Shown one piece after another: positions 1 through 11,600 of a stretch of 64,000 bases of DNA. The notes beneath the pieces were generated by a model. The model had not been told where the DNA came from and did not search any database. It was given only the letters and a program-made list of their open reading frames with translations. Within the stretch, counting starts at the first letter, position 1. Every line of letters starts with the position of its first letter. Source of the stretch: Corella eumyota (taxonomy: Eukaryota; Chordata; Ascidiacea; Phlebobranchia; Corellidae). The translations under genes and the position numbers were made by a program. The stretch is from NCBI GenBank assembly GCA_963082875.1, contig OY720098.1, forward strand, positions 12,462,001 through 12,526,000, written 5' to 3'.

Positions 1-160
1 GAAAATTCTTTTGGCAATGTTACCACAGTAGCAAAATTTATATTATTACAAGTTTTATAAGACAATTTTAGTAAAATAAATTTTATTAATGCAGAGATTG
101 ATACTATTTTTTTTTGTGCAGTTTAATGCATTTGTAAAATTTGACATTGCTTTTAAATAG

Positions 161-766
161 GATCTGTTGCTGCAATAGTACTTGGATGCTTGATTGGATT
201 TTTCATTTTAATTATTGTTGGATTTTTTATATTTAAAAGAAAATTGTCATTCCCGTAAGTATTTAGTTGCATTTTATAAACAAGATACTGTTAAGAGTTT
301 TTTTTTTCATAAAATATGTTGTTTAGAAACAAATACTAAAAATGCACAAAATGGCATTGCAACATATAAAAAAATACTGTAATTTAAAAACACTGTAATT
401 TTTGACTGTGTATAGAGTTAAAAATAGTATGGTTATTCTTTTTAAAAAACAAAGTTTTTTAAAATATTGATTTTTAGGGGACTAAAACCAAACCAGAAAA
501 GATCATACGACAATCCAATATTTGACACCACCCCTGCTTATGGCTCTTCCAGTCTGAGTGGAAGTAGTGGCAATACCAGATTTGAAGCAACAGAAATGAC
601 TGCCACAACATCGAGTCATGCCATGACAGACTTAGGTGACGATGGTTTTGCAAATCCCGGTTATGAGTCTTTACAAACTTTTGGAGAGGTAGATAATGAT
701 GCTGTTTATGCCACTTTTGGTCAAGGCCCGTCGCGCAAAAAAAATAAAAATGAGTCAGATACTTGA
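161..766 (+). CDS. C-terminal part of a single-pass membrane protein (partial, 2 exons)
   Basis: Two exons are visible: 161-254 after a TTTTAAATAG acceptor, and 478-766 ending in TGA at 764-766. They join in phase as CC|G. The first exon encodes a hydrophobic helix of about 22 residues (AAIVLGCLIGFFILIIVG) followed by the basic stop-transfer stretch FKRK. The second encodes a polar cytoplasmic tail of about 95 residues with tyrosine-type motifs: YDNPIF, the NPxY-like ANPGY, and AVYATF. The tail is rich in Ser, Thr, Gly and Asn and ends in a basic run (SRKKNKNES). The layout is that of a type I receptor tail that could bind PTB or SH2 adaptors or endocytic machinery, which is inference from motifs only. 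The ectodomain lies upstream of the window, so the family cannot be named. The 3' end converges on the next gene. Confidence 0.7.
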
Positions 767-981
767 CGATGACATTCTGTTAATTGATCTTAATGTCACG
801 ATGTGCAATAATTATTTCTGTGCAATATTTTAATCCTTTTTTTAACCAATCAATTTGTTGATGAATTGTCGATATGTAGATGATTTTGCAATATTTTAAA
901 TTTATTTCTTCACTATTATATATCTATACAAAAAAGTTCAATTCAAATCTTTTGATATTGAGATAGGTGATATATATTTTA

Positions 982-3374
982 CTAGGCACAGTCTAATGCT
1001 GATGATAAACTTTGAACAACATCTAAAAAGAAACAAGCAAAGGTTAAAACACCTTTTTAGTTAGGAGTATTATGTTTATCTAATATTACCTTAAACAGCT
1101 TATTTAGGTTACAGTTTTATATTGTAATTACCTTCCATACTAGGTCTTAACATGGGGTCGTTTTCAACACATCTTTTACAGATTTCAACAACATTTGGGT
1201 CACATAACTCCTTGGTTGTTAGGTTATGTAGATGACATTTATCCATCACACCATCGAGTGAAATTGATTGGATTTGTGCCAAGATTAATCCAAAACTTTA
1301 ATTATTAAATTTGATAAGTCTTAAAAAGAGCTTGCACCTTTTTATTTGTGTGTTTTAAAGCCCTTACACCTAACTGGCCTTTTTTATTTTAAAATAGTCA
1401 TATTGTAAAAAATCATACAATATTTCATATAAGCAGCACATTGTTAAATGTCTTAAGTCCTAAGTTTAGCCAGCATACTAACTTGTATACATCAGACTTG
1501 TCGGTATACTTTTCGCTGTCAATTTCTGGAGCCTTACAACATGGAATCGGAGTGCTGGGTGTACCATTAATCCCGCTATATTCAAATCCTGTTATCTTAA
1601 ATCAATAGCTTTTTTTAATAGATGATTTTATTTTAAAACGGGTCAGAGATTTTGTTTTATTAATAACCTACCTTTACATGGTATTCCTCATTTACTAAAT
1701 ACTTGGATGACGTTAAATTTCGATGAATGACGTCACTGCAGTGAAGAAAGTAAAGTCCCATAGAGGCTTCCAAAGACATTTTTAATAATGTTTTGTGGGA
1801 AATTTTTTGTTTGTTTTGTAAAACCTTTTTAAAAAAATTAACAAATCTGTTTTTGTTTTTTTAACTAGTCTATCTTAAAATTTTTTGATTTGTTTTACTG
1901 ACCTTTAACGAAAAAAAACGATTAGTAGCGTAGTGGTAGGATAAACAAACCTTAGTTTAAAGTTGCGTTTGTTAGTTAGTGTGTTGCTCTAATAAGCCTT
2001 CATTAACGCCCCATCTAAACTAAATTGAATATACTTACTTGATTTAACGTTCCAAGTTTCATATACTCCATAACAATACTATAGGCAGGCCCTTGTTCCA
2101 TCGTTAATCCGAAAATTCGAACCACGTGTTCAGAATTGAACTGAAGCATGTGACGGGTATCTGTTAGTAACTCTTCTTTTCTATTATAAATATTTTATTT
2201 TAGTAATTGTATTGTATGATATTAAAATAAATTAAATAGCTTACTGTTTATTGCTGATATTTGCAATTGGCCGTTTAATTACAACCGGAGCCATTCTGTA
2301 CTTTGCCGTATAAATAATATACAATGATGCTTCGGTTAGTTTTGTAACGTCGCGAAAGTCAGTGGATTGTATTCGATGAAAGGAAGGCATCCCTAAAAAT
2401 TATAATAATAAACTAATAACAAAAAATCATCGTTTTTTTGTTTGTTGTTTAAACAAGTTTTGTAGCTAATAGTGAAATATTCACGAATATTTTTTTTACG
2501 TTGCAGTATTATCTGTGTCTTTTGTGCTTTTATCAATTCCAACTTGTTTTAAATTATGTTGAGCTTGTATTTGAGATTTCGCTCAAGTTACATGCAATAT
2601 TGTTATACAAGCCAAAATGCATTTACCTAAGCTATTTATCATGTCTTGCATATCTTTTAAGTCACGTGATTCATCCTTAGTATCCTCGGTTGAACGGTTT
2701 TTAAATGATTGCTGGACAGTTTGTCTGCACTCGACTTGAAGACCAAACGTTAAAGCAGGGACCAAGCTATTTAAACGATCATTTAAATAGTCAAACTTTT
2801 CCTAAAAGTTAAACAGTAACGTTATTTAGATATATTACCGTTAGGTTGGAATAAAATTCTAACGACTTACCATGACTGATTTAGCATACCAAGCCTCTTG
2901 GACCTTTTTTAACACTGATTTTGTTTTTACAAAAGTTCTTAAAAATAATCTAGCTTCTTCTAAGGTTCGAACGAGGTCGATTAAGGCCTCTTTGTACATA
3001 GTTTCGCTTCCACCCTAGAAAAAATCAAATTTTATTTATGAGCTTTATATAGCGTAAATTTAAAATCGTAATTAGTGTAAGCCTAGTATGATTAGGTTTG
3101 ACTGTCACAGGCTATAAAATACTTTAGAAATGACACTTCTTAACCCAGGGTACCATTTATTTCACTGAGTGTGTACGTTAAAAGTTTTAAACGCTATAAA
3201 CATAAAAACGTACAAATTAAATTCACAAACCTGTTCCATTAGTTGTCTTAAGGGTGTAACCAGACATCTAATTCGATCGCCCAGTCGCTTACATCGCTTT
3301 TTGTTGGCCTGCACCTCATCTACTGTTGAGTAAATTTTCTTGGATACTTTGTAAACGCACTGAACTATTTCCAT
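982..3374 (-). CDS. MLKL-like: MLKL-like pseudokinase (mixed lineage kinase domain-like), complete, 9 exons
   Basis: Minus-strand exons, 5' to 3': 3374-3231, 3014-2871, 2801-2627, 2392-2245, 2180-2039, 1824-1672, 1595-1483, 1295-1132, 1022-982. They give 1224 nt, all in phase: 407 aa (human MLKL has 471). Residues 1-154 resemble the MLKL four-helix bundle and brace: NKKRCKRLGDRIRCLVTPL matches human CKKQCRRLGHRVLGLIKPL. Residues about 165-400 are kinase-like: VVIK (K193), RIFG, SIVMEY, LGTL, APE, DVYNFG and RPS. The glycine loop is absent, HRD is HRN (N287) and DFG is GFE (305-307); human MLKL also has GFE there. Catalysis is therefore unlikely. In vertebrates MLKL is the membrane-disrupting effector of necroptosis, activated by RIPK3; that role here is inference. 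The ATG at 3374 matches the human start. Alternatives are another HeLo/4HB-kinase protein or a RIPK relative, but domain order and motifs favour MLKL. Confidence 0.85.
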
Positions 3375-3990
3375 AGTCAATATAAAGTAAAATATACCTT
3401 TAAAGCGATTGACCTAAATTTTTAAGTTCTTAGCTCTTTTCTGTATTCAAAGGTTATTGGTTATTGCTTAGGCTTAAAACTAGTGAACTATTTTAAATAT
3501 GAAGTTGAAATTAAATACCTGCCTATTGCTAAATAAATCAACTCAATTTAATCTAAGGTTTAGTCATGCTATTTTAATATAAATTATATTATTTTAAATA
3601 TTCTTTATTCTTGTAAACACGTATAATGGTCAACTTTGAGGACATATATCAAATTGCTTTGCTTTGTGAGAAAAAGAATGTTAGCGTATTGGTGTGAAAA
3701 GTTTTACGGAAACAAAATAGAAATAAACTCTTGTAACCTGCTCCTGCTGTATATATTTTAAAATGCTAGTAGATTTAAAAGGGGGTGGCTTAATTTAAAC
3801 TTGTTATTACCATTTTCACGTTAAAACTGGACGATTAAGACTTTAATAATAAAAAGGCAATATTGCATGTTTAATCCTGTTTATTGTAATTAAATACATG
3901 TCACTCAAAAATATATATTTATATGTATAACATTTATTTTTCAGATAAAAGTAATATAATAATACAAAATAAGTGAAGTCTGAAATTTCT
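3375..3990. other. Intergenic, 5' flank of the MLKL-like gene
   Basis: No coding exon is seen. This AT-rich stretch lies between the MLKL-like start and the 3' end of the three-finger protein gene, both on the minus strand. It should hold the MLKL-like promoter and the 3' end of that neighbour. No distinctive motif was recognised. Confidence 0.5.
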
Positions 3991-5076
3991 TTAAGCGTTT
4001 GATAATTGAACCACAATTCCTACCAAAATGCAAGTTACAACTGAGCTGATATGACTTGTAATTGTGATAGCGCCACCAGTAAGGTCTGAAAGAACTTGCT
4101 GGTTACAACCATCTAAACATAGCAATAAATAAAAATTTCTGTCTTTTTTATAGTTTAGTAAAAAACAGACTGTTTTTATGTTTCTTTTTTCCATCTTTTT
4201 GGCCCGGGCTTTCTTAATAGCCGTACCTCTTTTAATATATATTTTTACAAACGATATGCCGGGCCAATGTAATTTAAAACTGCAGAAAGTAAAATAAGAC
4301 TTGCCAAGAATAATTAAAGTTAAATCCGCTGTTTAAAATGTCGTTTACTCCGATGATATATAACAGCAATTACCGGTTTAAAATGACATTTTGTGCTATT
4401 TTCACACATGAAACAAATGATTAAAAAATACCTTTTGTAATTAAAATTATTAATAAATGCAAAGTACGTGAAATATGTTTTTTAAAGTAAAATTAGTCCT
4501 GAAAAAAGTTTTTGTTTTTTATAAAAATAATTTAAGCTTACTTGTATTACAAGTCGCTCCACAACCAATGGTGACAATTCCCAGAGCGGCAATGTTCAGA
4601 CAAGGAATCGTAACACCACCAAATTGAGAGCATGTCCGATTAATAAGAGTTACAACCGAATTCTCAGCTAAACAAAAACAAAATAATGCATAATAAAATT
4701 GGATAACAAACAGTTTGGTAAATTAAAAAAAAATGTAAGAAAACACAACAAGTAGATTAGGTTGTACCTATAATGGTTTGACAGAATGGTTGGTTTGCAT
4801 CGCACGTGATTAAGTGTTCACTTCCAACATTGGGGCCTTGGCAAGTGGCTGAGGATCCGGCTAAATCATTCGGAATGGACGAATACACACACTGGTAGCA
4901 CATCAACCCATTTGCTATAAATTAAACTTATTATTAATTATATAAGCCATAATTGTATAATTTAGTACTTGGTTTTAATTAAAATAGTGATAAAGTATTA
5001 AACACTTACCTGATAAAGAACCATATGCTATAACAATTGATATAATAAGAAATGCTTTTACGGTAAGATTCGTCAT
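3991..5076 (-). CDS. Ly6/uPAR-type three-finger, probably GPI-anchored surface protein (4 exons)
   Basis: Minus-strand exons 5076-5010, 4914-4768, 4667-4542 and 4112-3991 total 462 nt in phase, giving 153 aa. Exon 1 is a signal peptide with a hydrophobic core (AFLIISIVIAYG). The mature part starts with the LU hallmark LMCYQCVY and has ten cysteines: CYQC, TCQ, TCD, FCQ, TCS, PCL, GCGATC and GCN. It closes with CNTNGCN, which resembles the family's terminal CxxxxxCN. A hydrophobic C-terminus (VVTCILVGIVVQLSNA) follows and looks like a GPI-attachment signal. LU proteins are small disulfide-bonded extracellular modules acting as receptors, ligands or complement regulators; nothing here shows which. 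Exon boundaries within the domain fit the usual LU gene structure. Orthology to a named vertebrate member cannot be assigned. Confidence 0.8.
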
Positions 5077-5439
5077 CCTCAATAAAAAATCAAAATCTAT
5101 CAAAAGATAAAATAACTAGTAAAACAAAGTTTATAGTATAATAAATCGAGTAGTATCTGCTGAAATGCCTAAAAACAAATGCTATTTGTAGAGTACGAAC
5201 GGTATAAGTTTGAAACAAAAAAAACAATAAGTAACCTAAGAGCTATGTTGTTATTAGGCCAAATTTTTAATAAAGGCTTTTGTTGTATTACGGTTACGAC
5301 AGTGTAAGGTTTCGAAAAATCCCTTTTTTAGTTTGTTTAATTTTAACTTTTACATTGAATAGGTATTTATCCTCCTCGAAAAACAATGGTTGGTTTGTCG
5401 TACTACACAGCAAAATACCTCAATGTCCTTCTGAGATTT
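5077..5439. other. Intergenic, promoter side of the three-finger gene
   Basis: This AT-rich stretch has no convincing exon. It should contain the promoter and 5' UTR of the minus-strand three-finger protein gene. No TATA box or other motif stands out from the composition. Confidence 0.4.
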
Positions 5440-6480
5440 AATTAAAAATTACTAAATACAAAACGTAAAATACTAAATGCAATTTTTACAAATCAGTATA
5501 AATCTACACCGGACAAAACAATTTACAGTCAACTAAAAGAACATAAAATTAAAAACCACATTATTGAATTAAATGATAAATATCACTTACCATATAATAA
5601 GACCCCTCAACCATTAAAAATAGTAGAAAATTATTATAACAATTTATACAAAATTAAGGAAAGCTATGGTACATTTCAAAATTTGCAATTTACTACGCTT
5701 ACAGATATTCTACAGAAAGCATAAACGCCCAAATTACAACTAAAGAAATTATAGAAGTAATAAAAAATCTCCCAAATTCAAAATCTTCAGGTCCGGATGG
5801 ATTAACAAATGAATTATATATAAAAAAAACATTGACATTTTACATTCTATATTACATGAGTTATTTAATGCAATATTACGAACAAACGTATTACCAGCAT
5901 CAACACTAGAAAATTTGAAAATCCCCCAATTAATATGTAATCTAATTAAAAATATTTACACTAATGCAAATACGAAAATAAATATTAATATTTTTTTGAC
6001 GTACACAATACATATAAAAAGGGATAAGGCAGGGTAATCCTTTAGGCTTACACCTTTGATTAAGAACACGTGATAGAGATAAGAGATAATAGATCAGCAA
6101 TAGGTGTAAACACGTGATCTGAGGAATAGATAAGACTTTGGCGTAAACAACAAGATGGCGGATTCGTTACAATACATAACACACTTATAGTATCAACTGT
6201 ACACTAAAAAAATTGGCATTTTCGAAACTCAAATATATACCAAAATAAAACATTTTTGATTAAAGATCTTCTAAAGCAATTATAATCGCAATAAAAGGAC
6301 GATTAACATATGCTAGGATTAGATAAAAACCAAGAAAACAAAAAAATAATTAGAGAAATATTGGAAAATTTTAAACATAATGATACAATAATATAAACAT
6401 AATTATAAACAACACTAAAATCAAAAAAGAAAATACCTTAAAAAATTGGTGAAAAACAATAACTTAAATTTAAAATGTTA
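5440..6480 (+). mobile_element. Decayed L1-like non-LTR retrotransposon (LINE) fragment
   Basis: Conceptual translation gives typical L1/Tx1-clade ORF2 sequence. Around 5521-5722 is a linker before the reverse transcriptase, containing IVENYYNNLY. Around 5727-5830 is the start of the RT domain, with KNLPNSKSSGPDGLTNELY, matching the L1 signature K-S-PGPDG-T-EFY. Around 5990-6050 a remnant of the RGIRQGNPL block is visible. A further weak segment near 6310-6400 (GLDKNQENKKIIREIL) may belong to the same element. The frame changes several times and stops interrupt it, there is no endonuclease or 3' end, and the middle of the RT, including the catalytic YxDD, is missing. It is dead and 5'-truncated. 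Boundaries are approximate. Confidence 0.65.
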
Positions 6481-7779
6481 CGCAATACGAATTATGAGAA
6501 ATATGAATCTTGTCTTATTATATTAATATATTGTAACCTAAAAGTATAGTAGTTAAATGTAGTATTAATAAACATAAATCACCTACTGTATAATGTTATA
6601 ATAATAGAAAATTATCATTTAGTTGCTAATCACCTTCTTAAGATAACACTTAAATTGTAATTTTATTTCATTTTATTTCTTTTAAGAACTAATAATACCG
6701 CCTATATTTATAATTACTAACTTTTGTGTTTGCACAAATTAAATTTACATATTTTTATATCTAATGGTGTATACTATATTGATTAAAACAGTGTTATAAT
6801 TAAATTCTGTATACTTTTCATTTCTATTACCTGCTTTTTGTGTAATTTCGAAATTTACCCTTTCCTCAAGGAACGAAATAAAAAAAAAGATAACCAATTA
6901 AATAAATGTTTTCTGAATAAATAATTCTTGAAAACGCATATCATCAACAAAAATACAATTTTATTAACTCGCTTCTACTGTAATCCTTTTTTAAAAAATG
7001 ACTGTATTCCATTTTTAGAACTATTTTTGCAAAGAAAGGTCTAGTCATTATTCGTATGTATACGATCATTGGTTAGGGTATAAGGGGTTAAATTAAAATT
7101 TCTCCTTGTTTTTTAGTAAAAAAGTATTAGGTAAAGAGTTTTGTTGTTTTTTAGAGATTGTATTATCGGGCAAACAAATTGTTTTTTTTTTAAAACAAGC
7201 GAATATTATAATTTTGCCTTATTACAAAAGTAAATAATTGGAAACACTGTCGGTGATTCCCCTACAATATTTACTGTTGTGAATTCCTATATTGATTATT
7301 TAAGGCGGAGTCAACTTGTTTTGTTTCAATTTATTGTCAAAAGTTTATGTTAAGCTACTAATATAAAAAGATTCATTTAACTTATAATGTTATGTTAAAA
7401 TAATTGCTATTAGTAATTTACATAAATATATTTTAGGTTTTTGGGTAGTGACTCTACTTCGCTAAATATTTATTTTTAGTATAATAGTTTTATTTTAGTA
7501 GAATGCTCTGTCGTAAAATACCAAGGACATCAGACCCCAAAAAAGATAATGAAAAATTGGTAAAAACAGGGTAAGCTATTTAGACGAAATTTTACAATTC
7601 CATAAAAGATAAAAACCTTGGTAGCTAGCCTTTGCAACGGTCAAAAATATAAAGGTGCACTATCAACTATTTGCAAATACTTAATACCTACATTAATTGA
7701 AAAATCATATGTAAAAACATATTGTCAAGTAAAACTTAGAAGCTTGTCTTTTTTAAACATGCTTATTTTAATTTGCCAC
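6481..7779. other. Intergenic AT-rich DNA
   Basis: Nothing coding is recognised in about 1.3 kb. Composition is about three quarters A+T with many homopolymer runs. No exon-like open frame with splice sites was found, and no clear repeat family apart from the LINE on its left and the hAT-like element on its right. Confidence 0.4.
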
Positions 7780-8280
7780 TAGGGATGGGCTGAAATCCAA
7801 ATTACTTGGATTCGACGAGTCCGAGTATTTTGTTGCGATACTCGGCCGAGTCCGAGTACTCGGTTATGACGTTATTTAAACGTATATAACTGGTTACGAG
7901 AATCGTTTCCGCATAATTTTAACACTGCAAAATTTGCCAAAAAACACGTATTTATGGATTATAAAGTGTTTAACGTTGGCAAAACTACTTACCACTGATA
8001 GCAATATCATTTTAAGTCCAAACGAAATAGTAAAAGTCTCAAATTTATTATTCGTGAAATTTTACCAAGTAAAAAGTGTATTTGTTGCGCAATCGTTGCT
8101 TAAATAACGTAATATAATTGAGAATAGATTATAAATTATTAGAAAAAGGCAAACCTCGTTTTTTTTAAGTTTAGTAAATCGTATACGATCTTAAATGACA
8201 AATTATTACTCGGCGTTCGAAAACTAAAAAATGTCCGACGAGCTCGAGTATTAAAATCGGCTTCGATTGGCCCATTCCTA
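7780..8280. mobile_element. Non-autonomous hAT-like DNA transposon (MITE), 501 bp
   Basis: The ends are TAGGGATGGGC and, read inward from the right, TAGGAATGGGC, an imperfect 11-bp terminal inverted repeat of hAT type. Sub-terminal sequence is also inverted: both ends carry ACGAG/GACGAGC and CTCGAGTA/CCGAGTA-like words. The flanking octamers are TTTGCCAC and CTTACCAC, identical at 6 of 8 positions, consistent with a decayed 8-bp target-site duplication, which is the hAT hallmark. There is no transposase frame inside, so it would need a transposase supplied elsewhere. Age looks moderate from the mismatches in the ends and the duplication. Confidence 0.7.
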
Positions 8281-8288
8281 CTTACCAC

Positions 8289-8633
8289 CCATAACCCACT
8301 CTTTTACATTAATTTTAAGAGGGAAAAAAATAAAAGTAATTTCTACTTAAACTTCTACTTTTGTTTGTAAAATATAAATACACCCATCTTTTTAAAAATG
8401 AATTAGGTAAAACTATTTTATAAGTTGTTTAATTTATATATCATTTGTTAAAACCAATTAAATTAAATAATTTATGACTTAGTTTGCTTTTAATAGAATT
8501 ATGTCCATCTTCTCTTTATCTGTTGAAATATCAAATTTAAAAAAACATTTAATCAATTAGGAGTAAAATAATAAAATATTGAACACCTTGAAGGTAATTT
8601 CAGTTTGTTAACAACAGTTTTAATTTTTTTTAG
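8289..8633. promoter_or_regulatory. 5' flank of PISD
   Basis: This non-coding stretch ends in a strong pyrimidine tract plus TAG (8631-8633), directly before the first recognisable PISD exon. The TAG may be the acceptor of an unseen upstream intron or, since tunicates use spliced-leader trans-splicing, a trans-splice acceptor. No core promoter element was identified. Confidence 0.4.
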
Positions 8634-11600
8634 CAACAAAAATGAAATTAAAAAGAAACACGTTCAACGAGTTTTACAACTTTGGGATGTCAGAAATGCA
8701 ACTTGCACCAGCGTGGGTTTGAACTTGCATCCTTCACTACAGAACATAATGCATGTTAGTTTAAGTTGTGCGGCTATACTGTCAAGTTGGAGTCTTATTA
8801 CTCAAAGCTTTAATGCTTCTGATTCCTATACCTGGTATTGTTTGTTAATGGTCGCCACTTTTTATATATGGGATCACTTAAGAAACAGAAAAGATACAAC
8901 CCTGTATGTGCTTATCAACAGTTTACAGGTTTGTTTACTGTTTTGGTTTAGTAACAAGAAATTTAACGAAATAACTATCTCTTTAAACAACTTTCTTTCT
9001 GTGGTTTTATTATTTACCAAACATAACAGATAACCAGATAAATAATAAGAAGGGTTAGAGTAGAGTTTAAGATTATTTAATTATTATGTTTTTCTCACTA
9101 AATAAAAGTTTATGTCTAAAAAAGTAATATGTAGACTTTGTAACATCAAATCAAACACAAAAAATTAAAATTTCATTAAATAAATGATTACTTTTTTAGG
9201 TGTATATACACAACTAGTTATTTCAACATGGTTAAATTTTTTTAGTTTAAAAATAGTCATGGTGCTTTACAACAAAAAAAAAACAGGAAGTAACTAACAT
9301 GTGGGTGGTATATATGGTTAAATGTAAAATATTTAAATAAAAACATAAAAGTTTTGTTATGGAATGGAAAGAGTTAAGTATTTTATTTGACTAAAATCGA
9401 TTTAAAATTTAAAGAATTTTAATTTAACTTTAGTTAAAATTTATTCGACTATAATATATTCAACCATAAAAAGTGGCATGTTAGCAGATTCTGATTTATT
9501 TAACTGATAGTTGCATAAGTTTAGAATTATTAATTGCATCAATTTCCTGTAGTTGACAATCATTTGGTATTATAGTTTTAAGCCAGACAAAGGGCATTAT
9601 TTTTTTTTTTTTAAATTGTACAATATTTTTTGCGCTGGCAAACTTCTAAAGGCAAATATTCGTTTTGACTATATTGCGACACAGCCATTTATAAGTAACC
9701 TATAAAATGTTTAAAAATGCAGTTCTTTGGAAAGGCACAATGCTAATTTTTTTGTTATATGTTAATAAGTAGGCTAACACTTGCATAATTTCTTGTTTGT
9801 TTTACAGATTTCTTTCTTACAAGTATTTCCATTTCGATACACATCAAGATTGTGGGGGAATATTTGCAGGCTAAAAATTGCACCACGATGTAGAGTTCAT
9901 ATTTATGGCTTGTTTATCAAACTGTATGGAGTTAAAATGGAGGTGAAAATATATTTTTGTTTGTTTTTATTATTAATGATAGACTTAATAATAAATAGAT
10001 AAATTAAACATTTTACACTTTTTTAATATGTTTTTTGCAAGCTTTAAAATAACTTTTAGTAATTTTAATAATAAATGTTTTTGTACTTTGGTCCATTGAC
10101 TTCAAATTTATTTATTTATGTTTTTTTACTTTATATAATAACCTTTTGGTACTTAATTTATATTAATTCAGTTATTAAAAATAGGTCCAAATAATAATGT
10201 CTTGTTTGTAGGAAGCCAAGCACAAAGATTTAAATTACTACAAAACGATGGGAGATTTTTTTCGAAGAAAAATAGATTCCAAATTAAGACCAATCAGTTC
10301 TACATCTGAGGTCAGTTTTCTTTTGTTTAAAATAACATTCTTTTTAATTTACTAGGTAATTACAAAATGTGTAGTGCAGCATGATTAAATAAAATCAATA
10401 AGATGCCAGCTGTTATTAAATTTTTTTTCCACACTCATGTATTGCTTGTTTAAAAATGTAAGTGTAAAAGAAATTTAAATTAAAACAAAATAATGATCAT
10501 AAAAAAAATTTTCAAAAATAAAACTAAAAAATGTTTTGTTGATATTTTATCAAAAAAAATTAAAAATAATATATATATATTTTTTAAAATTGTGTTCAGG
10601 AAATTAATTTTCTATTTTATTTTTTCTCGTTTTCATTTTTTTTAAATATGTGATGCTTAGGTTGTTAGCCCAGTTGATGGGACAGTGTTATCAACTGGTG
10701 TGTTGGCAAATGGACTTGTTGAACAAATTAAAGGAGTCAACTACTCACTGAAGAAGTTTCTAGGTCCTTTAAAGAACGTTGGTGGGTTAGATTTTATCTT
10801 TGACAAATTTATTAAAATAAGTTGTTGAAAATTTTTAAAGTAACTGACAAAATTTAAAGGGTGCTAGTAGTTTTTTTAAAAAAGAACTACTTCTTAAACA
10901 AAATCTGAAAACAATAAAATAAAAGTGTAAGGGTTAGAGCACTTGGCTTTACAAAACTGCTTTCATGTGAAAAAAAATTAAGGTAGACCGTTAGAAACGG
11001 TATAAACTTCTGCCAACCCAAAACCAATAAACTCATTAACATTCTGGTATTATGCCAAAAATATCTAGAACACCCTAAAGAAACTCAAGACTGGGTTGGG
11101 GTAACTAATTTTACTCTATAATTAAGCTGGCCTGTACACGGTAAGGATGAGGAAATACAAAATAGACATATTCATTATTATTTACAAAAGGTAAATAGCT
11201 CAAAAAATATCTTATTTTGTCTTAATATTTTTTCATCGTTAAATATTTTTGGTTGCCCATTGGTGCCTAAAAGTTAAATATATATACATTAAAAAAATCA
11301 AAATGTAAAAAAATCTTAATTTTTGTTCAGACTTAGATGTACCCCTGTACAAGTACCCTCTTCACCTTCAGCACTACCCTGGGTCAAACAAATTGTACAG
11401 TTGTGTCATATATTTGTCTCCGGGTGATTACCACAGATTTCACTCCCCAGTACAATGGACCCTACTTCACAGGCGACATTTTGTGGGTAAGTTTATCTTT
11501 CATTTGGGTTAAAAGTTATGTTTTTTTTTACAAATTTGATTAGTTTATTTTTTTTTATTTTGTTTTACTTAATTACAATGGTCTTTTCAAAAATGTTAAT

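Noticed and set aside
8642-8722. Frame starting at ATG 8642 as the true PISD N-terminus
   Set aside because: It stops after 26 codons. Only the 8749 frame continues in phase into the conserved exons and has the expected membrane segment.
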